From NCBI GenBank assembly GCA_050700835.1, contig JBOHDX010000100.1, positions 1 to 28,820 on the forward strand: 28,820 nt of DNA, given 5' to 3'. The notes below the pieces were generated by a model. The model made no database searches, had not been told where the DNA came from, and saw only the letters and a list, made by a program, of their open reading frames with translations. Position numbers and translations under genes: made by a program. Shown piece after piece: positions 15,455-22,906 of the stretch; position 1 is the first letter of the stretch; every line of letters begins with the position of its first letter. Source of the DNA: JBOHDX01 sp050700835 (GTDB taxonomy: Bacteria > Actinomycetota > Actinomycetes > Propionibacteriales > Nocardioidaceae).

Positions 15455-15494
15455 TGGCTGACCCAGGGTGGGGATCCCTACCCTGGGTCAGCCA
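15455..15494. promoter_or_regulatory. 40-nt near-perfect palindrome ending at the ABC exporter start codon
   Basis: TGGCTGACCCAGGGT (15455-15469) and ACCCTGGGTCAGCCA (15480-15494) are exact reverse complements. The ten bases between them (GGGGATCCCT) are also self-complementary apart from one G-T pair. The last base is the A of the ATG, so no room remains for a Shine-Dalgarno site. The sequence TACCCT inside the right arm (15479-15484) fits the TAnnnT -10 pattern, so the exporter mRNA may be nearly leaderless and the palindrome a repressor operator. It could equally terminate transcription from the PspC operon or occlude the start codon as RNA. Confidence 0.8.
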
Positions 15495-17200
15495 TGAAAA
15501 CCCTCCCCCGCGCCGATCCCGGCGTACCCGACCTGCGCTCTCCGCGCCGCTACCTCCTGTGGACCGTGACGGTGCAGAAGGGTGCCGTCGCGATGGCGAT
15601 GCTCACCGGCGTCGTCTGGATGGTGGCCCAGTCGGTGATGCCGGCGATCATCGGCAAGGCGATCGACGAGGGCGTGAGTGCGCAGAACTCCTCGCGGTTG
15701 CTGTTCTGGGCGACCATGCTGCTGGTTGCCGGTGTGGTCCAGGCCGCGGCCGGCGTGATCCGGCACCGTTTCTCGGTCAGCCTGTGGCTCGAGGCCTCGT
15801 TCCGCACCATCCAGCTGGTCAACCGCAAGGCCTCCGAGCTCGGTGCCACGTTGGCCAAGCGGGTCGCGACCGGCGAGGTCGTCAGCGTGGGAGCCAACGA
15901 CATCGCGCAGCTCGGCAACGCCGTCGACGTGATCGGTCGAGGGACCGGTGCGCTCGCCTCGTTCCTGGTCGTCGGCGCGATCCTGCTGTCGGCGTCGCTC
16001 ACACTCGGGCTGGTCGTGCTGATCGGGCTGCCGCTGCTGCTGATCGCGATCGGACCGCTGCTCAAGCCGCTGCAGTCGCGCACCATGCGTCAGCGCGAGA
16101 TGCAGGGCGAGCTGAACAGCCTGGCCAGTGACATCGTCGGTGGCCTCCGGGTCCTGCGCGGCATCGGTGGCGAGCAGGTGTTCCACCGCCGCTACGCCGC
16201 CGAGTCCCAGCGCGTGCGCGCCGCCGGTGTGCAGGTGGGACGACTCCAGTCGGTGCTCGACGCGCTGCAGATCCTGCTGCCCGGCATCTTCGTGGTGTTC
16301 GTCGTCTGGCTCGGCGCGCGCTTCGCGGTCGACGGCAAGATCTCGCCCGGTCAGCTGGTCGCGTTCTACGGGTACGCCAGCTTCCTGGTGCTGCCCTTGC
16401 GTACCGCGACGGAGTTCGCGAACAAGCTGATCCGGGCCCAGGTCGCGGCCGCCCGGGTGGTGCACATCCTCACCCTGGAACCGGAGATGGGCGACCCGGC
16501 GAACCCGGCCGCCGAACCGGCGGGGAACCAGCTCGAGGACGCCGACTCGCGGGTCGTGGCCGTCGAAGGCGCCTTCACCGCGCTGGTGTCCGACCGGCCG
16601 GAGGAGACGGTCGCGATCGCGGACCGACTCGGACGGTTCGCGCCGGGGCACGTGACGCTCGGCGGGGTGCTCCTGTCCGACCTGCCGCGCGGAGTCGTCC
16701 GGCGTCGCGTGGTCGTCCAGGACACCGCCGCGACGCTGTTCAGCGGAGAGCTGCGCGACGAGCTCACCCTCGGTCGTGGGCGCAGTGACGCCGCCGTGAT
16801 GTCCGCCATCCACACGGCGTCGGCCGAGGACATCCTCGACTCGTTGCCGGAGCGGCTGGACGCGACCGTGGACGAGCGTGGCCGCTCCCTGTCCGGCGGC
16901 CAACGGCAGCGGCTGCAGCTGGCCCGTGGGCTGCTGGCCGACCCGGACGTGCTGGTCCTCGTCGAGCCCACGTCGGCGGTCGACGCCCACACCGAGGCGC
17001 GGATCGCGCAACGCCTTCGCGCGGCCAGGTCCGGGCGTACCACCGTCGTCGCCACGGCCAGCCCACTGCTGCTGGACCACGCGGACCGGGTGGTGTTCGT
17101 CGCCGAGGGCCAGGTCGTCGCCGAAGGAACCCACCGCGAGCTGCTCGCCACCGAACCCGCCTACCGCCGCACCGTCACCCGAGGGGAGGACGACCAATGA
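15494..17200 (+). CDS. ABC exporter half-transporter with degenerate ATPase domain (subunit 1)
   Basis: The 568-residue product is a type IV ABC exporter half: six membrane helices (about 25-330) and a nucleotide-binding domain (about 345-565). The ATPase domain is asymmetric. The signature LSGGQRQRLQLAR (466-478) and a Q-loop glutamine (VVVQD) are intact. The Walker A region reads LVSDRPEET (364-372) with no GKS/T, the Walker B aspartate is Val490 (LVLVEP), and the H-loop histidine is absent (ATASPL). It should therefore not hydrolyse ATP by itself but can lend its signature to its partner. The last codon overlaps the next start in an ATGA. Substrate unknown; candidates are a lipid, drug or peptide. 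Confidence 0.93.
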   Translation: MKTLPRADPGVPDLRSPRRYLLWTVTVQKGAVAMAMLTGVVWMVAQSVMPAIIGKAIDEGVSAQNSSRLLFWATMLLVAGVVQAAAGVIRHRFSVSLWLEASFRTIQLVNRKASELGATLAKRVATGEVVSVGANDIAQLGNAVDVIGRGTGALASFLVVGAILLSASLTLGLVVLIGLPLLLIAIGPLLKPLQSRTMRQREMQGELNSLASDIVGGLRVLRGIGGEQVFHRRYAAESQRVRAAGVQVGRLQSVLDALQILLPGIFVVFVVWLGARFAVDGKISPGQLVAFYGYASFLVLPLRTATEFANKLIRAQVAAARVVHILTLEPEMGDPANPAAEPAGNQLEDADSRVVAVEGAFTALVSDRPEETVAIADRLGRFAPGHVTLGGVLLSDLPRGVVRRRVVVQDTAATLFSGELRDELTLGRGRSDAAVMSAIHTASAEDILDSLPERLDATVDERGRSLSGGQRQRLQLARGLLADPDVLVLVEPTSAVDAHTEARIAQRLRAARSGRTTVVATASPLLLDHADRVVFVAEGQVVAEGTHRELLATEPAYRRTVTRGEDDQ

Positions 17201-18963
17201 CCCGGCAGATCCTCCCGATCGCCGACGGCGCAGCCGTGCGCGTCTACGCCCGCCGGCTGACGCGTCGTCACCCCCGTGACCTGAGCCTGGCGATCGGGCT
17301 GCACATGGCTGCCGCGGTCGCCGGGCTCGCCGGACCGCCGCTGCTAGGCGGCCTTGTGCAGGACGTGCAGACCGGGACGACCCGGCACCACATAAACGTG
17401 GTCGTGGCGGCGATCGCGGTCTTCCTGCTGGCGCAGACGGTCCTCACGCGGTACGCCCGGTTCGTGTCCTTCGCGCTCGGGGAGAAGGTGCTCGCCGACC
17501 TGCGGGAGGACTTCGTCGAGAACGCACTCGCCCTCCCGGTCGGCACCGTCGAGCGCGCCGGGACCGGAGATCTGCTGACCAGGACGTCGCGCGACATCGA
17601 GGCGCTCGGGTGGTCCGTGCGCTACGCCGTGCCCGAGACGATCATCGCCGTGGTCACGACGTTCTTCACCATCGCCGCGACTCTGATCGTGGGCCTGTGG
17701 GTCGGGATCCCGTTGGTGCTCGGCGTACCCATCCTGTGGGTGGGCACCAAGTGGTACCTCGCCCGAGCCAAGGCCGGCTACCTGCGGGAGAACGCCGCCT
17801 ACGCCTCGATCAACGCCACCCTGGCGGAGACGGTCGAGGGCGCGCGGACCGTCGAGGCGCTCGGCCTCGCCGAACGCCGTCGGCAGCGGATCGACGTCGA
17901 CATCAAGGAGTCGTTCGACGCCGAGATCTACACCCTCGGTCTGCGCTGCCGCTGGTTCCCGGTGGTCGAGATGGGCTACCTCGTGCCGACCGTGGCCACG
18001 TTGCTGATCGGAGGCTGGCTGCACACGACTGGGCACGCGTCGCTCGGCCAGGTCACCGCGGCGACGTTGTACGTCCAGCAGCTGATCGACCCCGTCGACC
18101 GGATCATCAGCTGGCTCGACGAGCTGCAGGTGGGGGGTGCCGCCCTGGCACGGCTGCTCGGCGTGGCTCAGGTGCCGGACGACCGGACGCCGAGCGGCCG
18201 GATCCCCGTGCACGACGAGATCCGTGCCGACGAGGTGCGCTTCTCCTACGTCGACGGCCGGGACGTCCTGCACGGCGTCGACCTGATGCTGCGCCCCGGC
18301 GAGCGGCTGGCCATGGTGGGGCCGTCCGGCGCCGGCAAGTCCACCCTCGGCCGGCTGCTCGCCGGCATCCACCCGCCCCGGGCCGGCTCGGTCACGGTCG
18401 GCGAAGTGGGCCTGACCGAGCTGCCCCTCGACGACCTGCGCGGCCACGTCGCGCTGGTCACCCAGGAGCACCACGTGTTCGTGGGTACGGTCCGCGACAA
18501 CCTGGCGCTGGCCGTCGATGACAGCGCCGACGACACGCGGCTGTGGGAGGCGCTGGACGCGGTCGACGCCCTCGAGTGGGTGGAGAACCTGCCCGACGGG
18601 CTGGACACACGCGTCGGGTCCGGTGGCTTCGCCCTTGCTCCCGCGCAGGCGCAGCAGCTCGCCTTGGCCCGGCTCGTGCTGGCCGACCCGCACACGCTCG
18701 TGCTCGACGAGGCGACCTCGCTGATCGACCCGCGGGCGGCGAGGCACCTCGAGCGTTCGCTGGCCGCGGTGCTCGACGGCCGCACGGTGATCGCGATCGC
18801 GCACCGGCTGCACACCGCGCACGACGCGGACCGGGTCGCCGTCGTCGAGGACGGCGTCGTCAGCGAGATCGGCAGCCACGACGACCTGGTCGCGGCCGAC
18901 GGGTCGTACGCCGCATTGTGGGAGTCCTGGCACGGCGACGGCGTGGACGCCCCGGTTCGGTGA
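17197..18963 (+). CDS. ABC exporter half-transporter with intact Walker motifs (subunit 2)
   Basis: The 588-residue product is the partner exporter half, with six membrane helices (about 25-320) and an ATPase domain. Walker A GPSGAGKST (375-383, Lys381), Q-loop VTQE, Walker B VLDEATSLID (Asp504, Glu505) and H-loop IAHRLH (His536) are all intact. The signature is LAPAQ (480-484) instead of LSGGQ, so this subunit needs the signature of subunit 1. Together they would form a heterodimer with one catalytic site and one dead site. ATGA overlap with the upstream gene supports fixed stoichiometry. Confidence 0.95.
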   Translation: MTRQILPIADGAAVRVYARRLTRRHPRDLSLAIGLHMAAAVAGLAGPPLLGGLVQDVQTGTTRHHINVVVAAIAVFLLAQTVLTRYARFVSFALGEKVLADLREDFVENALALPVGTVERAGTGDLLTRTSRDIEALGWSVRYAVPETIIAVVTTFFTIAATLIVGLWVGIPLVLGVPILWVGTKWYLARAKAGYLRENAAYASINATLAETVEGARTVEALGLAERRRQRIDVDIKESFDAEIYTLGLRCRWFPVVEMGYLVPTVATLLIGGWLHTTGHASLGQVTAATLYVQQLIDPVDRIISWLDELQVGGAALARLLGVAQVPDDRTPSGRIPVHDEIRADEVRFSYVDGRDVLHGVDLMLRPGERLAMVGPSGAGKSTLGRLLAGIHPPRAGSVTVGEVGLTELPLDDLRGHVALVTQEHHVFVGTVRDNLALAVDDSADDTRLWEALDAVDALEWVENLPDGLDTRVGSGGFALAPAQAQQLALARLVLADPHTLVLDEATSLIDPRAARHLERSLAAVLDGRTVIAIAHRLHTAHDADRVAVVEDGVVSEIGSHDDLVAADGSYAALWESWHGDGVDAPVR

Positions 18964-19070
18964 GTGTGGATCCGCCGCCTTCTGGGGTAGCCAGCCAGGG
19001 CCATCAGTGAGAGGTTCGGTTGGGGCGACCCGGTGAGAGGCGACCGGCCACCGTGCAGCACCACCACGAC

Positions 19071-19080
19071 AGGAAGGGAG
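19071..19080 (+). promoter_or_regulatory. Ribosome binding site deciding the cupin start
   Basis: AGGAAGGGAG lies eight bases before the ATG at 19089. It rules out the longer in-frame reading from 19020, whose first residues look non-coding. Confidence 0.7.
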
Positions 19081-19088
19081 CGGGTGCG

Positions 19089-19448
19089 ATGACAACAGCC
19101 GCCGAGGAGCCGACCGCGCGCCGCACCGAGGTGACGACGCTGAGCGAGATCGCCGACGACCTGCTGGCCGAAGCAGGACGGCAGCGATCCGGACGTGCGG
19201 CCAAGACGCTCGTCGTCGGCACGTCCATGCGCGCAACCCTCATCGCACTGACCACCGGCACCGAGCTTTCCGACCACGACTCACCGACCTCGGCGATGCT
19301 GCAATGCCTCACCGGCCGCGTACGCCTGCACACCATGGACCGCGAGTGGGTCGTCGAAGGAGGTCAGGTGGTGTCGATCCCGCACCGGCGGCACGGGTTG
19401 CATGCCGACGTCGACTCCGTGGTCCTGCTCACGGTGGCTCTTCGCTGA
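19089..19448 (+). CDS. Small cupin-domain protein
   Basis: The 119-residue product has a short helical start (LSEIADDLLAEAG) and a single beta-barrel resembling small cupins: TELSDHDSP in place of the first cupin motif, LTGRVRLHT, and GGQVVSIPHRRHGLHA as the second motif. His and Asp/Glu residues are available for metal binding, but the first motif is poor, so it could be a binding protein rather than an enzyme. It lies 125 bases after the ABC exporter. Its last 20 bases overlap the 3' end of the convergent DevR-like gene. Confidence 0.75.
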   Translation: MTTAAEEPTARRTEVTTLSEIADDLLAEAGRQRSGRAAKTLVVGTSMRATLIALTTGTELSDHDSPTSAMLQCLTGRVRLHTMDREWVVEGGQVVSIPHRRHGLHADVDSVVLLTVALR

Positions 19449-20082
19449 CCGGGTCGCGCAGCACCTCGGCGCCGAACACCGCCGCCTGTGTGCGCCTCTC
19501 CATGCCGAGTTTGGCCAGCAGGCTGGACACGTAGTTCTTGACCGTCTTCTCGGCCAGGAACATGCGGTCACCGATCTGGCGGTTGGTCAGGCCGTCCGCG
19601 ATCAGTGCCAGGACCTCGCGCTCGCGTTCGCTCAGCCGGGCCAGCCGGGTGTCCTCCGACTTGCCCTCACGCAACCGACGAAGCACCCGCTCGGTGACCG
19701 CTGGATCGAGCAGGGACTGGCCGGCGGCCACGTTGCGCACGCCTTCGACGAGGCGGGAGCCGCGCACCTCCTTGAGCACGTAGCCGGCCGCCCCGGCCAT
19801 CACTGCCGCATAGACGGCCTGGTCGTCGTCGTACGACGTGAGGATCAGGCAGCGGAGGTCGGGGTCGACCGAGCGTAGGTCGCGGCACACGTCGATGCCG
19901 CTCCCGTCGGGGAGCCGCGCGTCGAGGACCGCGACGTCCGGCTTGGCGGCCGGGATCCGGGCCAGTGCCTCGGCGGCCGTGCCGGCCTCGCCCACAATCT
20001 TCATGTCGGCCTCGGCGCCGAACAGCTCGGCAAGGCCGCGCCGCACGATCTCGTGGTCATCGAGCAGGAACACGCGGATCAA
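19429..20082 (-). CDS. devR: DevR/DosR-like LuxR-family response regulator
   Basis: The 217-residue product has the length of Mycobacterium tuberculosis DosR, and key residues fall at the same numbers (compared from memory): phosphoacceptor Asp54 (VLDARLPDG), Lys104 (YVLKEV), and in the DNA-binding domain Lys179, Lys182 and Asn183 (AEKTVKNYVS) with Thr198 in MERRTQAAVF. DosR controls the hypoxia/nitric-oxide dormancy response. The start is a TTG at 20082 that overlaps the kinase TGA (TTGA), so expression depends on translation of the upstream kinase. The gene ends inside the convergent cupin gene. I see no DosR-type palindrome in the nearby intergenic regions. Confidence 0.9.
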   Translation of the reverse strand: MIRVFLLDDHEIVRRGLAELFGAEADMKIVGEAGTAAEALARIPAAKPDVAVLDARLPDGSGIDVCRDLRSVDPDLRCLILTSYDDDQAVYAAVMAGAAGYVLKEVRGSRLVEGVRNVAAGQSLLDPAVTERVLRRLREGKSEDTRLARLSEREREVLALIADGLTNRQIGDRMFLAEKTVKNYVSSLLAKLGMERRTQAAVFGAEVLRDPVSEEPP

Positions 20083-21074
20083 GAGGCACCGCCCTCTTCG
20101 ACCTCGTCGGCCGGAGTCGGTGCGGACCAGCGCAGCCGCGTCCCGCCCTCCGCGGGGACAAGCAGATCGAGGCGCCCGCCGTGACGCAGGGCCCGCTGGC
20201 GCAGGTTGTCCAGCCCGCTGCGGCGCTCGCTGGACCCGATCCCGACGCCGTCGTCCACCACCTCCAGACCGATCTCCTGGCCGCTGGCGGTGAGCGTGAC
20301 CCGGACCGTGGACGCCGCTGCGTGACGGGCGACGTTGGTGAGGGCCTCGCGCAGCACGGCGACCACGTCCTCGGCGATCTCGCCCACCACCAGCAGGTCG
20401 ACCGGCCCGGAGAAGGACGCCTCGGGGCTGCGGCGCAGCAGCGGGCCGACCTCGTCGATCACCGCGACGACGCGGCGCCGGATGGTGCTCCTGCGCCTCC
20501 CCGACTGGTCGCGCAGGTCGAAGATGCTGGTGCGGATCTGCCGGATCGTCTCGTCGATGTCGGCGACACCGTCCTGCAGCCGCTGCGCCGGCTCACCGGG
20601 GCTGATCACCGCGGCCAGGCTCTGCAGGCCGAGGCCGGTGGCGAACAGCCGTTGGATCACGTGGTCGTGCAGGTCGCGAGCGATCCGGTCCCGGTCCTCG
20701 AGCAGGATCACTCGCTGCTGGTCGACCCGGGCGTCGGCGAGCTCGAGGGCCACCGAGGCGTACCCGGCGAAGGCGGTGGTCATCTCCAGATCGGCGTCGG
20801 TGAACACCTCGCCTGTCTCGCGTCGAGCCACCACGAGGGCTCCCCGGGCCTGCCCGGAGACCATCAGCGGGATCACCATCGTCGGCCCGCGCAGCATGTC
20901 CGCGGCGTCATCCGTTCCGCGGCCGAAGTCACGCGACAAGGTCGGCCTGCCGGCTGCGATCGCCCGGCCGACCATCGTGTTCTCGATCGACAAGATCCGC
21001 GCGACCAGCGCGTCGGCACCATCACCGACCGCCACCTCGACCATCAGCCGACCGGCGGTACGCTCCGGGAGCAC
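20079..21074 (-). CDS. DevS/DosS-like histidine kinase, N-terminally truncated
   Basis: The 331-residue reading begins at a GTG inside what looks like the second GAF domain of a DevS/DosS-type kinase, and keeps the rest of that GAF (to about residue 112), the dimerisation domain (DRIARDLHDHVIQRLFATG, phosphorylated His136) and a HATPase domain (EALTNVARHA, VDDGVGIG). Full-length DevS/DosT proteins are near 575 residues with a first, haem-binding GAF; that part and the first strands of GAF2 are missing. The minus frame stays open to 21182, and coding-like residues (VRVTVVLPE) continue slightly upstream of the GTG without a better start. No good ribosome site precedes it. It may be a decaying gene kept because devR translation is coupled to it, or a kinase responding without haem. 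Confidence 0.8.
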   Translation of the reverse strand: MLPERTAGRLMVEVAVGDGADALVARILSIENTMVGRAIAAGRPTLSRDFGRGTDDAADMLRGPTMVIPLMVSGQARGALVVARRETGEVFTDADLEMTTAFAGYASVALELADARVDQQRVILLEDRDRIARDLHDHVIQRLFATGLGLQSLAAVISPGEPAQRLQDGVADIDETIRQIRTSIFDLRDQSGRRRSTIRRRVVAVIDEVGPLLRRSPEASFSGPVDLLVVGEIAEDVVAVLREALTNVARHAAASTVRVTLTASGQEIGLEVVDDGVGIGSSERRSGLDNLRQRALRHGGRLDLLVPAEGGTRLRWSAPTPADEVEEGGAS

Positions 21075-21104
21075 GACCGTGACCCGTACGTTGTTGTCGC
21101 GAGC

Positions 21105-21131
21105 TGTCGATCCGGAGCACCCCCGGACGTC
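21105..21131 (+). promoter_or_regulatory. Candidate ECF42-type promoter of the YCII-sigma operon
   Basis: TGTCGA (21105-21110), a 17-base spacer and CGTC (21128-21131) match the -35 and -10 elements I recall for ECF42 sigma factors (TGTCGA and CG[A/T]C), which activate their own linked YCII (DGPF) genes. Transcription would start about 40-45 bases before the ATG at 21182. The element overlaps the region where the truncated kinase loses similarity to its family. Confidence 0.6.
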
Positions 21132-21181
21132 GGGATGGGTACGAGGCCCGGACCGCGGGCCGACCTGGAGAGGACGGACTC

Positions 21182-21532
21182 ATGGCTGAGTACCTTGCAC
21201 TGATCTACGAGGACGAGGCGGCGTACGCCTCTGCGACACCCGCGGTGTACGGCGAGGTGATGGCCGCACACCAGAAGTTCGGGGCCGACCACGAGAAGGC
21301 GCTCAAGGGCGGCAACGCCTTGCAGGCAACCACCACCGCGACGTCGATCCGGCGTGACTCGTCGGGCAACGTCACGGTGACGGACGGGGCGTTCGCCGAG
21401 ACCAAGGAAGCGCTCGGGGGCTACTACCTGATCGAGGCATCGGACCTTGACGAGGCGCTCGAGATCGCCAAGCAGGTGCCGGCTCGGTTCGGCGGCGTCG
21501 AGCTCCGGCCGATCATGACCTTCGACGACTGA
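21182..21532 (+). CDS. YCII (DGPF) family protein
   Basis: The 116-residue product is a single ferredoxin-like YCII domain: MAEYLALIYEDEAAYAS at the N-terminus, TVTDGAFAETKEALGGYYLIEA in two parts (the DGPFAETKE signature with Ala for Pro), and VELRPIM at the end. GGAGAGGA precedes the ATG. Such genes are almost always next to ECF42 sigma factors and are their usual targets; whether they are enzymes or regulators is not settled to my knowledge. It lies 13 bases before the sigma gene and is likely co-transcribed. Confidence 0.93.
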   Translation: MAEYLALIYEDEAAYASATPAVYGEVMAAHQKFGADHEKALKGGNALQATTTATSIRRDSSGNVTVTDGAFAETKEALGGYYLIEASDLDEALEIAKQVPARFGGVELRPIMTFDD

Positions 21533-21545
21533 GGCGACCGAGCCC

Positions 21546-22796
21546 GTGGACCCGGCGGTTGCCGCCGCCATCGCAGACGCGCACCGTCGGCAGTGGGGCT
21601 TCGTCCTCGCTGCCACGGTGCGCGTCACCCGCAACATCGACCTCGCCGAGGAGTGCGTGCAGGATGCGTACGCCCAGGCGCTGACCACGTGGGCCGGACA
21701 GGGCGTGCCGGACAACCCCGGCGCCTGGCTCACCACTGTCGCGCGGCGACGCGCCGTCGATCTGCTGCGCCGTGACACGAGGATGCGGCGGCTGCTGCCG
21801 CAGCTGGTGATCGAGGAGCCGGAGCCCTCGCCCGAGGACCTGGTGGCCACGCAGGACGCCGACCAGGTCGTCACCGACGACCGCCTGCGTCTGATCTTCA
21901 CCTGCTGCCACCCGGCGCTGTCGGTCGACGCCCAGGTGGCGCTGACTCTGCGCCTGCTGTGCGGGCTCACCACGGCCGAGGTGGCGCGGGCCTTCCTGGT
22001 CAGCGAACCGACGATGGCGGCCAGGATCACCCGCGCCAAGAAGAAGATCGCGGCGGCCCGCATCCCCTACCGGGTGCCCCCGGCCGGGGAGCTACCCGCC
22101 CGCATCAACGCGGTCCTGACCGTCCTGCACCTGCTGTTCACGACCGGGCACACCGCCCCGATCGGCGCAGACCTGGTACGCCGGGACCTGGTCGAACGAG
22201 CACTCGACCTCACCCGGATGCTGCGGACGCTGTTGCCGGCGGATGCCGACGTCGCCGGGCTGCTCGCACTGGTGCTGCTGACCGACTCGCGCCGCGCCAC
22301 CCGACTGGCCCCGGACGGGAGCCTGCTGCTGCTCGCCGACCAGGACCGGAGCCGGTGGGACCGGACCGCCATCGCCGAAGGGCTGGCCCTCGTCCGTGAG
22401 GCTCTGCGCCGCCGGCCGCCGGGCCGGTTCGCGCTGATGGCCGCGATCGCCGCCGTCCACGCCGAAGCGCCGACGTGGGACGACACCGACTGGCGCGAGC
22501 TGGTCGCGCTCTACGACCTCCTCGTGCAGCTGTGGCCCTCGCCCGTCGTCGCGCTGAACCGCGCCGTCGCGGTCGGCCTGGCCCACGGACCCGCCGCCGG
22601 ACTGTCCGCGCTCGACGATCTCGCGACGGAACCCCAGCTGGCCGGCTACGCGTACCTCCCCGCGGCCCGCGCCGACTTCCTGCGACGTCTGGGCCGCACC
22701 GCCGACGCCCGCACGGCCTACGAGGAGGCGCTGCTGCTCACCGAGAACACGGTCGAGCAGGACTTCCTCGCCGGCCGGCTGCGCGAGCTCAGCTGA
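21546..22796 (+). CDS. ECF42-type RNA polymerase sigma factor with C-terminal extension (DUF6596)
   Basis: The 416-residue product, starting at GTG, has sigma region 2 at about 10-78 (AEECVQDAYAQAL, NPGAWLTTVARRRAVDLLRR), the marker IFTCCHPALS (117-126) and region 4 at about 120-172 (GLTTAEVARAFLVSEPTMAAR). The remaining 240 residues are helical and TPR-like (DUF6596), ending in TAYEEALLLTEN. This extension, in place of a separate anti-sigma factor, is typical of ECF42, where it is needed for activity. No anti-sigma gene is adjacent. GAGG lies about 12 bases before the GTG, just after the YCII stop. A promoter fitting its expected specificity precedes the YCII gene, suggesting autoregulation. 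Confidence 0.94.
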   Translation: MDPAVAAAIADAHRRQWGFVLAATVRVTRNIDLAEECVQDAYAQALTTWAGQGVPDNPGAWLTTVARRRAVDLLRRDTRMRRLLPQLVIEEPEPSPEDLVATQDADQVVTDDRLRLIFTCCHPALSVDAQVALTLRLLCGLTTAEVARAFLVSEPTMAARITRAKKKIAAARIPYRVPPAGELPARINAVLTVLHLLFTTGHTAPIGADLVRRDLVERALDLTRMLRTLLPADADVAGLLALVLLTDSRRATRLAPDGSLLLLADQDRSRWDRTAIAEGLALVREALRRRPPGRFALMAAIAAVHAEAPTWDDTDWRELVALYDLLVQLWPSPVVALNRAVAVGLAHGPAAGLSALDDLATEPQLAGYAYLPAARADFLRRLGRTADARTAYEEALLLTENTVEQDFLAGRLRELS

Positions 22797-22894
22797 CCTC
22801 GTCACGGGGGTCGATGAACCGCCGGTCGCCGTGATCCGTTCTCTGCATGGAGGCCGCTTCGGATGCACGTCCGACTCCAGGCCTCAGGCGACAA

Positions 22895-22900
22895 GAGGAG
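22895..22900 (+). promoter_or_regulatory. Ribosome binding site deciding the lipoprotein start
   Basis: GAGGAG lies six bases before the GTG at 22907 and fixes a start that leaves a normal-length lipoprotein signal peptide; the in-frame ATG at 22847 lacks such a site. Confidence 0.75.
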
Positions 22901-22906
22901 ACGAAC

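Noticed and set aside
18964..19088. DosR-type binding palindrome before the cupin gene
   Set aside because: GGG- and CCC-containing stretches occur, but none fits the symmetric GGGACT...AGTCCC pattern.
17344..19236. 630-codon leftward open frame opposite ABC subunit 2
   Set aside because: Antisense to an exporter half with intact Walker motifs; the composition (Arg/Gln/Gly/His/Val) is typical of reverse frames in high-GC DNA.
22797..22840. TCACGG/CCGTGA hairpin after the ECF42 sigma gene as a terminator
   Set aside because: Only a six-base stem with a loop of about 20 bases and no T-run; too weak to call.
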